Source of the DNA: Phragmites australis
Taxonomy: Eukaryota; Streptophyta; Magnoliopsida; Poales; Poaceae
Assembly: GCF_958298935.1 (NCBI RefSeq)
Contig: NC_084929.1
Coordinates: 2,728,001-2,792,000, forward strand
DNA: 64,000 nt
Direction of reading: 5' to 3'
Below, in pieces: positions 12,801-25,381 of this stretch. Below the pieces are notes generated by a model. The model had not been told where the DNA came from and made no database searches. It saw nothing but the letters and a program-made list of their open reading frames with translations. Every line of letters starts with the position of its first letter. Position 1 is the stretch's first letter. The translations under genes were made by a program, and so were the position numbers.

Positions 12801-13720
12801 ACTACTTATATACTAAAGTGTCTGAAATCCGTGAAATCTCATGGCCCTGCTACTGTAGCAGTGGACCCTGTGTAGTATGTACGTATATATATGTATAGAT
12901 ATACGTGTACATATATACATATGTATATATGTATAGGTATAAATGTACACGTATATACATATATATGTATTTTTTAAAAAATTCTAAAAAATGTCGAAAT
13001 GAATATTAGTTACATTAATAAATTGGCTGAAAAAATCTAAAATGCAAAAAAATATCTAAAACTCAAAAAAATATGAAACAAATTATTTTAGGTTAGTATT
13101 ACTTTCACCTGCATGTTAAAACTATGTGCATGCATAAAAGTATTATTGTTTTCTCTATAATTAATTGAATGTGTTTAACATTAATAAATTCATAAATAAA
13201 TATTAAAATGTATAAAATTTGTTAACCTAATTTTTTTAATCTTTTTTATCGTGTCCTACACAGTAAAATAAAAAAGGACATAATATAGACGCGCCAATCA
13301 AACTAGTATTTTTAATACTAAGTAAGAAAATACGTCGACGTCTGAAAAAAAGACTTTGACTTTTCAAAGTCGACGTGATGTTGCTTCGACTATTACATTT
13401 TATTCCGGTGTACTTGAGGAAAGCCACAAATATTTGGGAAAAACATTCTGGCCGTGCCTCTTTCGTTTGTTCCAATACAAATATGTTTACGAGGGAGGTT
13501 GTAATTAAACTTACGCACGCGAGCAGTCATGCACTCGTGCTACAACCGCGCGTGTATATTATTTGTAACTTTCTTTCGGCTGTAAAATTTAGGTGGATCG
13601 GACCGGTTAGATCCCAAACTTGTTTTAATGATTTTTTCCTCTCTTGATACATGAGTCACGGAAACATTTATGTCCATCACATACTAGATAACTAATTTAT
13701 TATTGGTAAAAAATAGATCA
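9870..13720. other. Non-coding AT-rich intergenic DNA
   Basis: No frame looks like a real protein. A weak MITE-like unit may lie at about 11618-11815, with GTTTGTTTCTTTT at one side and AAAAACAAACAGG at the other, but no clean target duplication was found. A purine/pyrimidine-alternating stretch rich in TATATGTATA and its reverse lies at about 12880-12970 and could form hairpins. The rest holds nothing I can name. Confidence 0.4.
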
Positions 13721-13749
13721 TTATGAGAATAATAATTGACGATCGTTAT

Positions 13750-14010
13750 CAAAGATTCCTCCAGAGTCTTCGGCCTCTAGACTCAGCAGGAGGCTATCTC
13801 TGGAGAATGCGAACCCCTTCGGGTCACCTCTCCGGCACGTATGTGGCCTTTCAAAGACTCAAACCTACAGCAAGTCCCTCCAGAGCCTTTGGCATTTGGA
13901 CTCAGCAGGAGGTCTTATCTCCGGAGGCTGTGGACTCCTTCGGACCACCCCTCCAGTGGCCATTCGGCCTTCCGAAGCCTAAAGATGCAGTCGACCTCCG
14001 AAGATAATAT
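13750..14010. repeat. Two imperfect tandem units rich in CTTCGG/CTCCAGAG
   Basis: Two diverged copies of roughly 125 bp share the pieces CCTCCAGAG..CTT, GACTCAGCAGGAGG, TATCTC(C/T)GGAG and CCCCTTCGG/TCCTTCGG. The GC-rich text with repeated CTTCGG resembles segments of grass LTRs, but no LTR boundary or partner copy is visible. Confidence 0.45.
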
Positions 14011-14219
14011 CAGGAAGAAAAGACACCCCCTGCAGCCAACCTGACGCGAGGTGACAGGCGATTAATGCCGATGCAAGTGATGCTTATCCTAACACCCTTG
14101 CGTGATGCAAGTAGTCCTGACACCCCCGGTAGAGCGACGTTGGGCCGCAATTGGTAATCGGCTCACCCCTCAGGGAGCAGGCACCACAATAATCGACTGT
14201 GTTTTGCCTCTCCTCTCTC

Positions 14220-14280
14220 TCCTCTCTGTCCTCCCTCTCTTCGTCTCTCTCTCTCTCTCTCTCTCTCAATACATATATAT
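14220..14280. repeat. (CT)n microsatellite
   Basis: A pyrimidine run consisting largely of CT and CCTCT units, ending in an uninterrupted CT block near 14240-14268, followed by a short TATATA stretch. Confidence 0.7.
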
Positions 14281-14289
14281 AATGAGACA

Positions 14290-15710
14290 CATATTTAATG
14301 AAGAATAAAGACACCTTTATTAATACATAGTAATTTATATCGTTCATTAATATGCAAATAAAGCTACCTAATCTAATTTAACGATTCGTCTTTCATTATG
14401 ATCATGACATGCATAGGGAGGTTCATCGGTGCCTTTCATGAAACCTAGGTCAACGTCCACTCCGAAAGGAGGTAGCACGTCGAATTGAGAAATATGGTGT
14501 CATCTAAATATATATACGCTGTCAAAGTTTATGGTAGACTTCCTCCCTATCATTTACTATCTACTAGAAGGTATGGTGTCATCTGAAGGTTTCTCACGTA
14601 GCGACGGCACAATTGGTTCATGAAACTCACCGTTTGGGTTAATGACATGTTTGATGAAGAACACGGTGATCTGTATCTGGATGGCATGCATTTTCACAGG
14701 GAGTATCGCACTTATGCGGTGTTTGAAGTGTTGTGTTTAAAGAATCGAAAGAATAAGTCCTTGAACATGTATAGAAATTGAAAAGAAGACATCGATATGT
14801 AATTTCATACCTTAACATCATTAAACACAACAATGTCTCTGTCTCCATTGAATATGTGCATGAAACTAAGAATATAGAACCCGCAGAGATTGTTGACGGG
14901 TGGCTACCACATATACTTCAAGAGGAAAGGATTTGTAAGTGGAATGAATTGAGCATTTTTATTTAGTAGAAAATATAAGACATGAATATTCCTTATGTAC
15001 CGAAAAGTTGGTTTTTCTATCATACTTCTTCCTGTATGGAAAGTAGACAACACACTTTGTTAAAAAATCTTGTGTACGCCCTGTATGTGAATATGAATAC
15101 CAATTAAACTTAGATGTAATCGATGTGAAGATTCAATGATCAGGTTTACATATTTAGCATGTCTATGAGGTATTGTTAAGTTGAGTGAGCTCTCTTTTGT
15201 GAGTTCAAGATAATAATCTTACTCAAGTCTGGATGGATGACAATGAGAATCTAATGAAAACTGCAAAAATATATTATCATAGAAAATTAGTACTAGAATC
15301 GAGTTACTCATAAAAGCAGAACGCCCTGACATACAAATACGTAATCAAAGTTGTAGGATAAAGTATGAAGGTCTTATGTTGGTGGTGAAGCAGACAATTC
15401 AATAAATAGTTTTTGGTGAAGTCTGGATTCGCTTGTACAAGTTTTTTGTTAACAAGTCTAGGATAGATGAATCCTACTTTATTATTTAATTCTTGTTTGT
15501 ATGTGTGGGTCTCCATTCTACGAAAGAGAGAAGTTAGCCATGTAATTTTAAGGTACAAGATCATATAACGTGAATTATATACATAAGTCATTTACAGAGT
15601 CCATACTCTAATTATAGACACGTCGAGGGCATCTTTCTGGTACAATTCATACAAGCACTTGAATTTCACCTAGAAAGAGCTATCCTCGTTAAGAAAATCT
15701 TCATCTCTAT
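14290..15710. other. Non-coding, no recognised feature
   Basis: AT-rich sequence. Short frames on both strands have no similarity I recognise, and no terminal repeats were found apart from the CACTA-type repeats that begin at about 15720. Confidence 0.35.
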
Positions 15711-15719
15711 CTTATGGGG

Positions 15720-15884
15720 AGCATAATGGTAGCAGTGATGTCTCATCACTACCGACTAGCAATGATGATCCTTATCACTGTCGATTCATAAGCTATATAA
15801 TGGTAGCAATGATGCTCTATCACTGTCGGTCTATTAGGAACCGACAATAATAGACCGATATATAAGGCTGGTTCTATAATAGTG
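15720..15884. mobile_element. CACTA element end (remnant)
   Basis: Repeated units of the type ATCACTGTCGGT and its complement fill this stretch. The right edge, read on the - strand, is CACTATTATAGAACC, matching a CACTA terminus. The repeats are like those of the element at 8525-9859, so both belong to one lineage. No left terminus was found, so the element is probably deleted. Confidence 0.55.
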
Positions 15885-16429
15885 AGATGAAGCAATATAA
15901 TGGTCTACCTATAGCTGATTAACGAGCTACTAGGGGTAGACTTCAGCTACTTCCTCTAAGTAAGAAAGATGATTAATACTTTCAAATTCTCAAAGTCAAA
16001 GTGAATGCTATTTGTTGCTTTGACCATTTGGGTTTTATTCAGGAAAATTCAAAAATATGTACAGAATTATTTTGACGATGAGAGGTTGCTCATGCAGTCA
16101 TGATGCAATCGCATATATATTGTCTGTAACTTTCTTTAGGCTCTAAACTTCCGATTGATAGACGGGTATAATCCTGGATATCTTTTATTAATTTGTCTCG
16201 TTTCAACAAAGCAGAAACATATTTTTTTCTGTGTGTTTCTTTTTGAAAGGATGGCAAGAGTATTATCGATTTTTTTAATAGAAGAAGAGAATTGATCTAG
16301 TTTATAAGGAAAATCGGGTCTGAAAATCTCACAACTGCACGATTTTAAAGAAAACCGACAAACAACCCCGAAGACGACAATATGACCTTAACTCCACAGA
16401 TGACGCTCACACAGAAGCACAAACCCGAC

Positions 16430-16960
16430 AATAGAAAGGACCAACCCAATTCAACTTGCGCACTAACCAACCAAACAACTGTCACCCTCATAACTCGGCC
16501 GACAGAGCCCTGCGCCCACACCGCGCCTCTCTGCCACACCAGTCGGCAACACGTCATTTCAGAGGAGCGCACATTGGATCAAAACTCCATCGTGAAGCGC
16601 CAAACTAAAAGAAAAGCCGCTGTGAACCAAGGACGTAGGGGTGTAAACTACAGAAGAAATCAGCGAAAATGACCCCGATCAACTCTACGACGCCCACAAC
16701 ATACGGCGCAACCAACAAACAGTTATGCCCAATCTAACTCAACTTGCGCACCAAACCAACATCTTGAACAACAAACTGATAGAGCACTGCTTCCACACCA
16801 GCAATAGCTTGGTTGGCGAAGCCCTGCTCTCATGTCGAACCAAACCCCCAGTTAGTCAGCGGGTGCATCGCTTCAGAGGAGTGTGCATCAGGAAACAACT
16901 GAAAAGGGGAACACCACATGATCTAGAAACGTCGTTGCACCGAGCAGAGGCGTAGGAGCC
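16430..16960. repeat. Two diverged tandem units of about 290-310 bp
   Basis: Both units contain TCAACTTGCGCAC followed by an A/C-rich AACCAA segment (about 16451 and 16739), and later TTCAGAGGAG (about 16558 and 16871). The copies are well diverged. The frames in this stretch are low-complexity and not recognisable as proteins. Confidence 0.4.
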
Positions 16961-17599
16961 AACCTACAAAAGAAGCCGGATGCACTGATGTTGTCGACGA
17001 GTGCAGAAGAACCGGCGTCACCGACGAGTGCAGGAGGGCTTCCGAAAATGATGCCTTTAGGAAGGTAGCAACGTCAATACTGTCATTGCTTGAAAGGAAA
17101 CCAGGGCAAGTTTTTCACCCAAAGATGCCCCAAGCACGAGAGAGACGCAACAATGTCGCCTCCAGAGAGGAAATGACGCCCACGGGTGTCATCGACATTG
17201 GCACTAGTAGAAAGTCGGGTTGAGCTTTCGCTCGTGACTCCTTACCCCCAAGCACCTAAACTGAAGACTCGCCTCAATCGCCATGGTCACTGACAATGAA
17301 GATTGCGCTACCCTGACACCTCATGCACGCACCGCCCACCCATCAGCCACTGGGCTCCCCACGGGCCAGATCTGGAGAGAGAGACAGATCAGTAAGGGGA
17401 GGAGCCCAACGACACCTGAACGCAACGACGGTGCGATAGCAAATGCCACCGACATGCCGCTATGGCCTTAGTCGACCAGCAAGGGCATCAAGGTCGAGCA
17501 ATAGCATAGTCGATCAGTAAAGGCATCAAGGCCAGCAGCACAATCAACCAACATCAAGGCTAACATCATAGCCAACCAGCACTACCAAAGTGTAGATCC

Positions 17600-17935
17600 A
17601 GACGGCCATCACCCCGCAATACTGGAGAGGCATCACCATGCCGCAACATGCCGAAGCACGCTGCAGCACGCCATCACCACGCGTATCTCCACGACACGAA
17701 GAGGCTTCACCACACCGCAGCACGCCGCGGTGCTGGGGAGGCATCACCACGTCGTAGCACACCGCAGCACCGAAGAGGCATCACCACACCACAGCATGAT
17801 GCAGCACCGGAGAGGCAACACCACTCCGCAACATGCCGTAGCACAGCGCAACACTGGGGAGGCATCACCATGCCGCAGCATGTCGCAGCACCGAAGAGCC
17901 GGCCATCACACACCGTAGCATCGGAGCACCTACCG
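17600..17935. repeat. GC-rich minisatellite of GAGGCATCACCAC / GCAGCACGCC units
   Basis: Degenerate repeats alternate a GAGGCATCACCA(C/T) block with runs built from CGCAGCA(C/T) at irregular spacing of about 40-60 bp. Open frames of 60-100 codons on both strands are a by-product of repeat structure and GC content, not genes. Confidence 0.65.
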
Positions 17936-19375
17936 TCCCCCAGCCTCTGACACACATCACCGTCGCGAGGAAACAGGATGTCGGAGACTGTGGCACGATG
18001 GAGCGCGACCCACTAAAACTAGGCCAGCAGAGGCATCAACCGCACACCAACGGCACACGTGACGGTGAATGCTGGAGGCACAGCCACAGGTGGGACTAGG
18101 AGATGCCAAAGTGGATGCCGACGGAGTGTCACCGGCCATCACCACGTTGTAGCACCGTAGAGGCACGGGTTCGCGGCGAGAATACCGCCAGGATGCAGAT
18201 CCGGCCAGGCCGGGGTGGAACTGGCGAGGGCACTGGGTCTAGCAAACACTACACAGACGGAGAGCACCGCCTAGCAAGGAGGAGAAAGGAAAGGAAAAAG
18301 TTAGGGAAGGAAAAAGGGAGGGGGGGCGCCGCCGCCGGGTCAAGAGGGTGCTTCGAGGGGTGGCGCTATGCAGCGGGGTGGGTCGCCCTGAGCATGTTTT
18401 TTTTTAAATTAGTTTTTTACTACGATAATTCCGATCAAGGCTACAATGATTCATAGCACACCGCTATATCCTCTTTGATAATGACTCCCTGCAAGAGGTT
18501 GAAGAAGACATGAGTGCAAGCTGCACTACCTTCAACTTGCATTCAGCGCCAACCACGGACCACAGATTTGCAGTAGCGGTATATAGTGGGGTTACAGCTA
18601 CACACTGTAGACATTTGCATGTCAATGGAAGAAGAATTGTGGTATATTGATTCTCTATTTGACCGTATATATAGTGGATTTATAGAAATAGACAGTGACA
18701 GTTCATTTCTTTGATGATTACCGATTGGATTTGATCTGAACTGTTGATTAATTGTTTGATTGGACGGTCCAAACTGCGTGATCAGTACAGTATCAGTTGG
18801 TCGCGAGCTGAGGCGGGCTTACTCAAGCATATGGGTGTACATGTACACCAAAAAGTATGTGCAATTTTTTCTATATGTCATTATCTATAGGTGTTCAAGT
18901 CTATCTCGCCACGACGTGACGGGTGTTGACGTGGGAATGCTCATGAATCATGGCCCACACGACCACGCATAGCGACCCATGCGCTCTCGAGGCACGAGTG
19001 ATGACCGTGTGCATGAGTATGTTGGTTCCTAAGAGGTTGAGACCGTGTGCGTGATAACCGCATACGTGACGGCCCACGGCCTGACTTGCATTACACTCGA
19101 CTCGTCGACCGTGAGCGGTGGCGAAACATGCGTGAGTGAGATGTGGGCCGCGTTGGCAGGGTGCGGCGCAAGAGCGAGCTGGGAGGGGCGGCTGTTACGA
19201 CATGGGCGTGAGCGAGATGGGGCATGGTGGCACATTGGCGTGAGCTAGTTAGTGCGAGGATGCAACTGTTGCGTTGGCACGAGCGCGACATGTATATACG
19301 TCTAAGTTGAAAATCCTGGACCCGCCATTGATCGCGATTGCGTGGGGCCAATCAATCATCCTCCTTTAGCTATCA
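17936..19375. other. Non-coding spacer upstream of the BAHD gene
   Basis: GC-rich to about 18390, then AT-rich. No conserved protein was recognised. The stretch 18900-19330 is again GC-rich with overlapping frames on both strands but no family similarity. Confidence 0.35.
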
Positions 19376-19381
19376 TATTTA

Positions 19382-19660
19382 GGGTATGTTTGTTTGGACT
19401 TATGCTTCTGGCTAGAAGTTAATAAGTTTAAACAAACGGGATTACTGAAAAATGGTTTTTGGAGAAGCAAAAGCATGTTTCTGAAGAAATGAACTAGAAG
19501 CTGAGAAACTAGTTAAGAGTAGCTTTTCTGAGAAATTATGTGCTGAGAAATTAAAATTTAATTATAAAAATCAACAACTAAAATTCAAAAATAGCTTTTA
19601 AAAAAACTAAAAGAATAACTTTAAAAAATAAAAAATAGAAGCTTCAAACAAACCGATCTC
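19382..19660. mobile_element. MITE-like insertion in the BAHD upstream region
   Basis: The segment begins GGTATGTTTGTTTGGACTT and closes with AAGCTTCAAACAAACCGAT, giving weak inverted ends built around GTTTGTTTG. The interior is AT-rich and non-coding and contains a self-complementary AGAAGC/GCTTCT theme. Grass promoters often carry MITEs with such GTTTGTTT ends. Superfamily and target duplication are unresolved. Confidence 0.4.
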
Positions 19661-19793
19661 AGTTGAAAGAATCGACACTTGATAATCCCTCACCTGAGTC
19701 ATGAGTGGACACCTGGCCAATAAATTAACTAACTATCAACTAATCATAATATTAATTTCCTATCGCTTGTGGCCATTAGACGTCCTCTTAGGC

Positions 19794-19802
19794 CTATATA
19801 TA
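19794..19802 (+). promoter_or_regulatory. TATA box of BAHD acyltransferase gene
   Basis: CTATATATA lies 124-132 bp upstream of the ATG at 19926, a usual distance for a plant core promoter with a 5' UTR of about 95 bp. Confidence 0.55.
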
Positions 19803-19925
19803 CCCATGCTATCTCCTCACGTTTCATCATGAACACACACTAGCTCACGTACCGTATACGATCAATCCAAGGATAGCTAAGTGATCACCCAAAAAAGAAG
19901 GTGATTTCAAGTAGTGTGGGTTAGT

Positions 19926-22900
19926 ATGGGGAGCGTCGGGTTCCCGGTGACGAGGACGAGCAGGTTGCTGGTGGCGCCGTCGTCGCCGACTCCGCAGGAA
20001 ACGCTGTGGCTGTCGGTGATCGACCGCGTGGCGGGGCTGCGCCACCTGGTGCGGTCGCTGCATGTGTTCGACGGCGCTGCCGCCGCCTCGCGCGGCGAAG
20101 GCGGGGAGCAGCCTGCGAAGACGCTGCGGGAGGCGCTGGGGAAGGCGCTGGTGGACTACTACCCGTTCGCGGGGCGGTTCGTGGCCGATGAGGAGGGCGA
20201 GGTGCGGGTGGCGTGCACGGGGGAGGGCGCGTGGTTCGTGGAGGCGGTGGCGGCGTGCAGCCTGGAGGAGGTGAAGCATCTGGACCACCCCATGCTCATC
20301 CCCAAGGAAGAGCTGCTGCCGGAGCCGGCGCCCGACGTCGACCCCCTCGACATGCCGCTCATGATACAGGTTCGTACGTATAGTACGTTCGTATTATTCC
20401 TACTCTGTTCTGCATGCATGCACGACTTAGCAGTAATAACCTGCACCTGCATGACTTTCACCATTGCAACGACGCTTGTTAGTGATGCAAAAGCTTTTTC
20501 TTTTCGCTTAGAACATCATGTAGGTAGCAGTGGTAACAAATTTAGGAACATGAAGAAAAGTAACGCAAAAGAGAACCTTTAGAAGCAAAGAAACGTTGGT
20601 GCCATATCTCAAGCCTCATGATAGGGATTGTACCTCGCAAGGTCCGAAGGTATGCACGCTTTGGCGTGCAATCATGCAGTTAGGACATCGAGATCTCTCA
20701 GCCACTAACGCATCCGTGCTTGCACGATCACTTCTACTCCTAGTCGCTATCGGGTAGGTGAGGCGATGAGCATGAGCTCCATCTGTCCATCATGTCCGCC
20801 AAAGCAGCAAGCTTCTATCTCTTTCTTTTTCTTTTTCTTTTTTCACTCCATCTCTAATTTTCGATTCATCTATCAGCTCCTGCTCATGCATCTTGCATGC
20901 TTAATTGCCGCCTAGTTCGTACGTCAACTGCTACTACTGCATCACACACCACAGCTTCAGAAGTGCACCACCTACCTACCACTACAATGACTGCTACTTT
21001 TTCCTAGGTTGCACGTACGTATAGTATATCCCTGTATGCAACGGCTAAGTGTCCTGCTACCAGTACAACTATTCGAATACAACTCAGGATTCAATAGCTG
21101 AAATCGGTTGGATGGAAGCTCATAAATGTATGGGATAGTTTAAATGTATGGGCTTGAATTTCGGCGAGCTTAGTTCGGGTAGGGTGGGGGGTTAAGGTTT
21201 TAGGGAATTTGGTGGCCTTCAACTATAGAGGAACGGCTAAGGGAGTCAGTTGAAATTTTAACTGTCGGTGTTCTAGACAGCGAGGTGGTGGGGGCGCCTC
21301 CTACCGTAGTGGTGGAAGACCGCCGATGGGCGGCGGCGGTGGTTGGGGCATCATGCTTGTAGTGGTTAGGGGAGGAGACGGTCGAGGGTGATGAATTAGG
21401 CGGCGGTGTTGCTATTAGAGCTAGTCAGGGTAGCGTGGAGGTAGGAGAGCTCGAATCCATGGCCGGCCAAGTGGAAGAAGATTCGAAGGAGGCTAAGGCG
21501 GCGGAGCTGGCCATGCCGGTGTCGGGGAAGACGACAGGCGGCGAGGAGGTGGAGTAGTGCAGGGTGGGGGCAAAGTGGCTTGGATTGATCTGAGCCGTTG
21601 GATTCTTATGATGGCTAGAAAATCGATAGATTTTGAGGTTAACAAACATTCGACATTTACTTAGATAGTCCCCTATATATATATACACATACGTGGGCCA
21701 AAATATATAGAGGAAAAGATTCGGGGGTTTTCCGATCTACCATGATTCCAGGTGGTGCTGTTCTTGTTGGGATCAATCAGCCCACCTGTTAAATTAATTA
21801 AATACGTCTTTTTTGGTTGTATCTTTGATAGATCGTGTAGTCTAAAAAAGAAGAGCTTGCCGGAGTAACATTAGATCATTAGATGACATGGGGCATACGT
21901 AGTGTTTAGGGCAGCATGTCGATCGCTTTATGTAGCTATCGACAGGTGTAGGGTCGTTGTTAACACATTATATTGGTTATTTGCTTCCGGATAAAGGATT
22001 AGTGGTCAATTATGATTCGCAATTCTCCCCTTTTTTCTTGAAAATGGTTCAAAAAAAACTGGGTGCGTAGTTTGGGATGGAAAGAGGCATCCACCAATGA
22101 CTTTGTGCTAGATATGACATCCATAGCTCCTAAAATCCTTTTGCAACTGCATATCATTTACATACTACACTAGCGAGTAGCAACTTTCTTCAACATGTAG
22201 GCTAGCTAGCTGACTAGCCACTCACAGCCAACCAAAGAGCATGGCTAGCTCGATCCTTTCTCATATATATCTTTTCGAGTTGGATTAATCATGATTCAGC
22301 ATGGGCCATGAACTTTCTATTTCATCCTTCAATTCACATAATGCAATTACTTATAACCTGGAGATTAAAAAGCTAAAACTAATGGCTAACTGATGCCATG
22401 TTAGCGTTATTACAACTCCTGATTACTCGTCCGTGCGCGCACAGTGCTGCATACAGTGCAGTGTTGTACTGCTATACTGATTGAAAAGAGAGTTTTTAAT
22501 TTTATGATTGTTAGGAGGTACCAAAATTATAACTAGGGAGTTACTACAATTTGATATCTTTTGGTACATCTCCTGGAATGATAAAAAAAACCTCGACTGA
22601 AATCGCCACTGATGGCGGTCATCGTGCAAAAGGATAATCCACCGCAAATCTTCACTGAATCTAGTGGTGAATTGACTCGGGTCGTTGGTGAAAGTCTGCG
22701 CGTCAAAAAGGCTTTGAAATATAGTACTGACCACTGGATGACGTACCACGTACGTACAGGGATGAGATAAAAGGCTTGCTTGTGCGTAACAGATCGTAAG
22801 TTGTTGGGTGAGAGAAAAGGTGAAGATGCAGGTAAGACGACTCCATCGGTCACGTACCTTTCAGCCTTTCACTCTGAACGACAATGGCCGCGAATAAAAT

Positions 22901-24151
22901 CTTATATCTTGCTACCAAATTAACCATCAGTTTCCTTGATCGCCACCTCAAATTCATTTGTACTACTAGATAGGCATCACTGTTACCGACATATTTATGT
23001 CTAATTTTTTTTATCAAATCGGGTATCATGAATCTGACTCAGATTTTAACACCTATATCGGATTTTATGTTATATATTTTATGTGTCTAAATTTTTTGGA
23101 CAAATTAGGCATCTAAATCTAACGTATCACGTAACATTGATGACATGCATGATAACCAATTGTAAGCATAATTCTTTTACTTTCCATGAAAACGCTTGAT
23201 GATCGATCTTCACTGCCAAGTACGATGCAGCTGGGAACCGAATGGAAAGTAGTCTCAGAATGCGACGACTAGTAAATGGCTGACACTGACGTGCAGGTGA
23301 CGGAGTTCACGTGCGGCGGTTTCGTGGTGGGTCTGATCTCGGTGCACACCATCGCCGACGGCCTCGGCGCCGGGCAGTTCATCAACGCGGTGGCCGACTA
23401 CGCGCGGGGGCTGCCCAAGCCCCGAGTGCCCCCGGTCTGGGCGCGCGACCTCATCCCGGACCCGCCCAAGATGCCGGCGCCGCCGCCGCGGCTGGAGCTC
23501 CTGGACCTCCGCTACTTCACCGTGGACTACAGCCCGGAGCACATCGCCAAGGTCAAGTCCCGCTTCTTCGAGTCCACAGGGCAGCGCTGCTCCGCCTTCG
23601 ACGTGTGCGTGGCCCAGACGTGGCAGGCGCGCACCCGCGCGCTGCGCCTCGAGGACGACGAGGACGCCGCGCGCCCCGTGCACGTCTGCTTCTTCGCCAA
23701 CACCCGCCACCTGCTGCCGTCCGTCACGGCCGTGGGGTTCTACGGCAACTGCTTCTACCCTGTGGCGGCGACCCGCGGCGCCGGCGAGGTGGCGCGCGCG
23801 GACGTGGTGGAGGTGGTGCGCGCCATCCGGGACGCCAAGGTGCGGCTGGCGGCGGATTTCGCGCTGTGGGCGGCGGGGGGCTTCGAGCTAGATCCCTACG
23901 AGCTGACCTTCACCTACGACACGTTGTTCGTATCGGACTGGACGCGGCTCGGGTTCCTGGAGGCGGACTACGGGTGGGGCACCCCGGCGAACGTGGTGCC
24001 CTTCTCGTACCACCCATTCATGGCCGTCGCCGTGATCGGTGCGCCGCCGGTGCCCAAGGCCGGCGCGCGCATCATGACCATGTGCGTCGAGGAGCGGCAC
24101 CTGCCCGAGTTCCAGGAGCAGATGAACGCATTCGCCGCCGGAAACCAGTAG
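19926..24151 (+). CDS. BAHD-family acyl-CoA transferase (two exons)
   Basis: Exon 1 is 19926-20369 (148 codons) and exon 2 is 23297-24151 (284 codons plus TAG), giving 432 aa, the normal length for this family. The intron (20370-23296, 2.9 kb) is GT-AG and phase 0, at the position where BAHD genes usually carry their intron (MIQ|VTEF). BAHD enzymes transfer an acyl group from a CoA thioester to an alcohol or amine, usually in the cytosol. The catalytic HxxxDG is present as HTIADG at residues 165-170. The structural DFGWG appears as DYGWG at 372-376. The N-terminus (FPVTRTSR, then LVAPSSPTP) resembles the grass hydroxycinnamoyl-transferase clade involved in cell-wall and monolignol acylation; that is an inference and the true substrate cannot be read from sequence. 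The ATG at 19926 was chosen because the frame upstream has no ATG. High GC in both exons is typical of grass genes. No stop or frameshift was found. Confidence 0.9.
20370..23296 (+). other. BAHD intron, 2.9 kb
   Basis: The intron starts GTTCGTAC and ends GACGTGCAG. It is unusually long for this family and locally heterogeneous: a GC-rich block at about 21270-21560 stands out from AT-rich flanks and looks like foreign or captured sequence, though no family is recognisable. No retroelement coding or complete terminal repeats were seen. Confidence 0.6.
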
Positions 24152-24464
24152 GCCATCCGTCACACGCACGCATGGTACTATATATGCTCTCTCGTAAAGT
24201 GTGCGACTGCAAGTTTGCAATTTGTCAATGTTCTAGCTTGATGGTTTGCGTGTAATTTGGCTTTAATTTGTCACAACTAGCGTTGAAATTCGTAATCGCA
24301 AGTACCTGCCCCCAAAAATGGCGGCTACCTCTTTATGCTGAATGGAATAATGGTGTTTGTAATTTGTACTCCATGCTACTGGTGCTGAATGTTAATGGAG
24401 TACCAACTTTCATGAATCTTTTTGAGTGGTAGCAAAGTACATGATTAGCCAAGTGATCATGAAT

Positions 24465-24470
24465 AATAAA
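24465..24470 (+). terminator. Candidate poly(A) signal of the BAHD gene
   Basis: AATAAA lies 314 bp after the stop codon. Plant polyadenylation signals are loose, so earlier near-matches such as AATGGAATAA around 24345 may be used instead. Confidence 0.3.
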
Positions 24471-24952
24471 TAGTTATTGTATGTAAATACTTTAGGGTTT
24501 TGCGTAATTTTTAAGGTGTATCTTTATTTCTATGAAGAGGAACTTTTGGAAGAAAGTAAATCACCCGTGGATACCCAAAGCGTTGTATAACTGGGAAGGT
24601 CAATCTATAAGAATAGAAAGAAAGAGTCCAGATGGTATATGATACCTCTATATATATGGAGTTAAAGGGACCTACAGAGGACAGAGGACAACAAGTGAGA
24701 CAAGCCAATAGAAGCCAAGCAAGAAGTCACCGACTAGGTTTAGATCCATTTAGCCAATATACACTCCTCTTGTAACAGGCTCAGATCAATACAAAACAAA
24801 CAGAACATAAGACTATTATCCCTAGGGGGTCCAAACCTGTTTACGAACCCTTGTATGTTCCCCTTGCGATTCGTATACTCGAAACATCCTCCAATTCTTC
24901 AACAAGTTTGTTAGATCGATGGTTCATCAATAGTCGATAGCTAGCATCGTCC

Positions 24953-25381
24953 ATGGGGATCATGAAAAAAGGCATTGAAGAATCTACACACGAGATGCTG
25001 TCGACATCGCCCGAAACTTCGCCAAAAACCGGTTTTCTAGATGAGGGGTTCTACGACAACTTTACCTCTCTTCCCGACGAACCGATGATCGATCGGGTGG
25101 ATTTCAGTGATGAAATTTTCGATGACGATTCAAGCGACGAGGTAGGTCAATTTATGGATCAATACACTAAATATTACGATATCGAGTTTGAACTACTCGG
25201 CTACCAAGACAGTTGTGAATATCTGATTCACAGCAAGTTGGGATCAATCCCCACAGTTTCTAACAACATAAATTGCCAAGATACCAATCCAGAGAAATCT
25301 GATGAAGCATCCATGATGGATCTAAACACCTACTCTAGCGGAGATTATCCTGAGAAGTTTGTGTTATCGCAGATGGGGTGA
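24953..25381 (+). pseudogene. Gypsy gag N-terminal region
   Basis: The 142-codon frame contains GFLDEGFYDNFT, then an acidic stretch and YYDIEFELLGYQD. A second copy on the opposite strand (39787-39320) shares DEGFYDNFT, DYDIEFEPLGGQD and FSTGDYPREVF, so both come from one gypsy family. It precedes the capsid region in such elements. The frame ends in a stop just before a shifted frame that continues to about 25750. Confidence 0.65.

Noticed and set aside
14639..15600. Short frames hinting at a gene between 14.6 and 15.6 kb
   Set aside because: No similarity to known families and no consistent exon structure.
23255..24255. Long frames overlapping BAHD exon 2 in other registers and on the other strand
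   Set aside because: Shadows caused by high GC in a real exon; only the frame with HTIADG and DYGWG makes a family protein.
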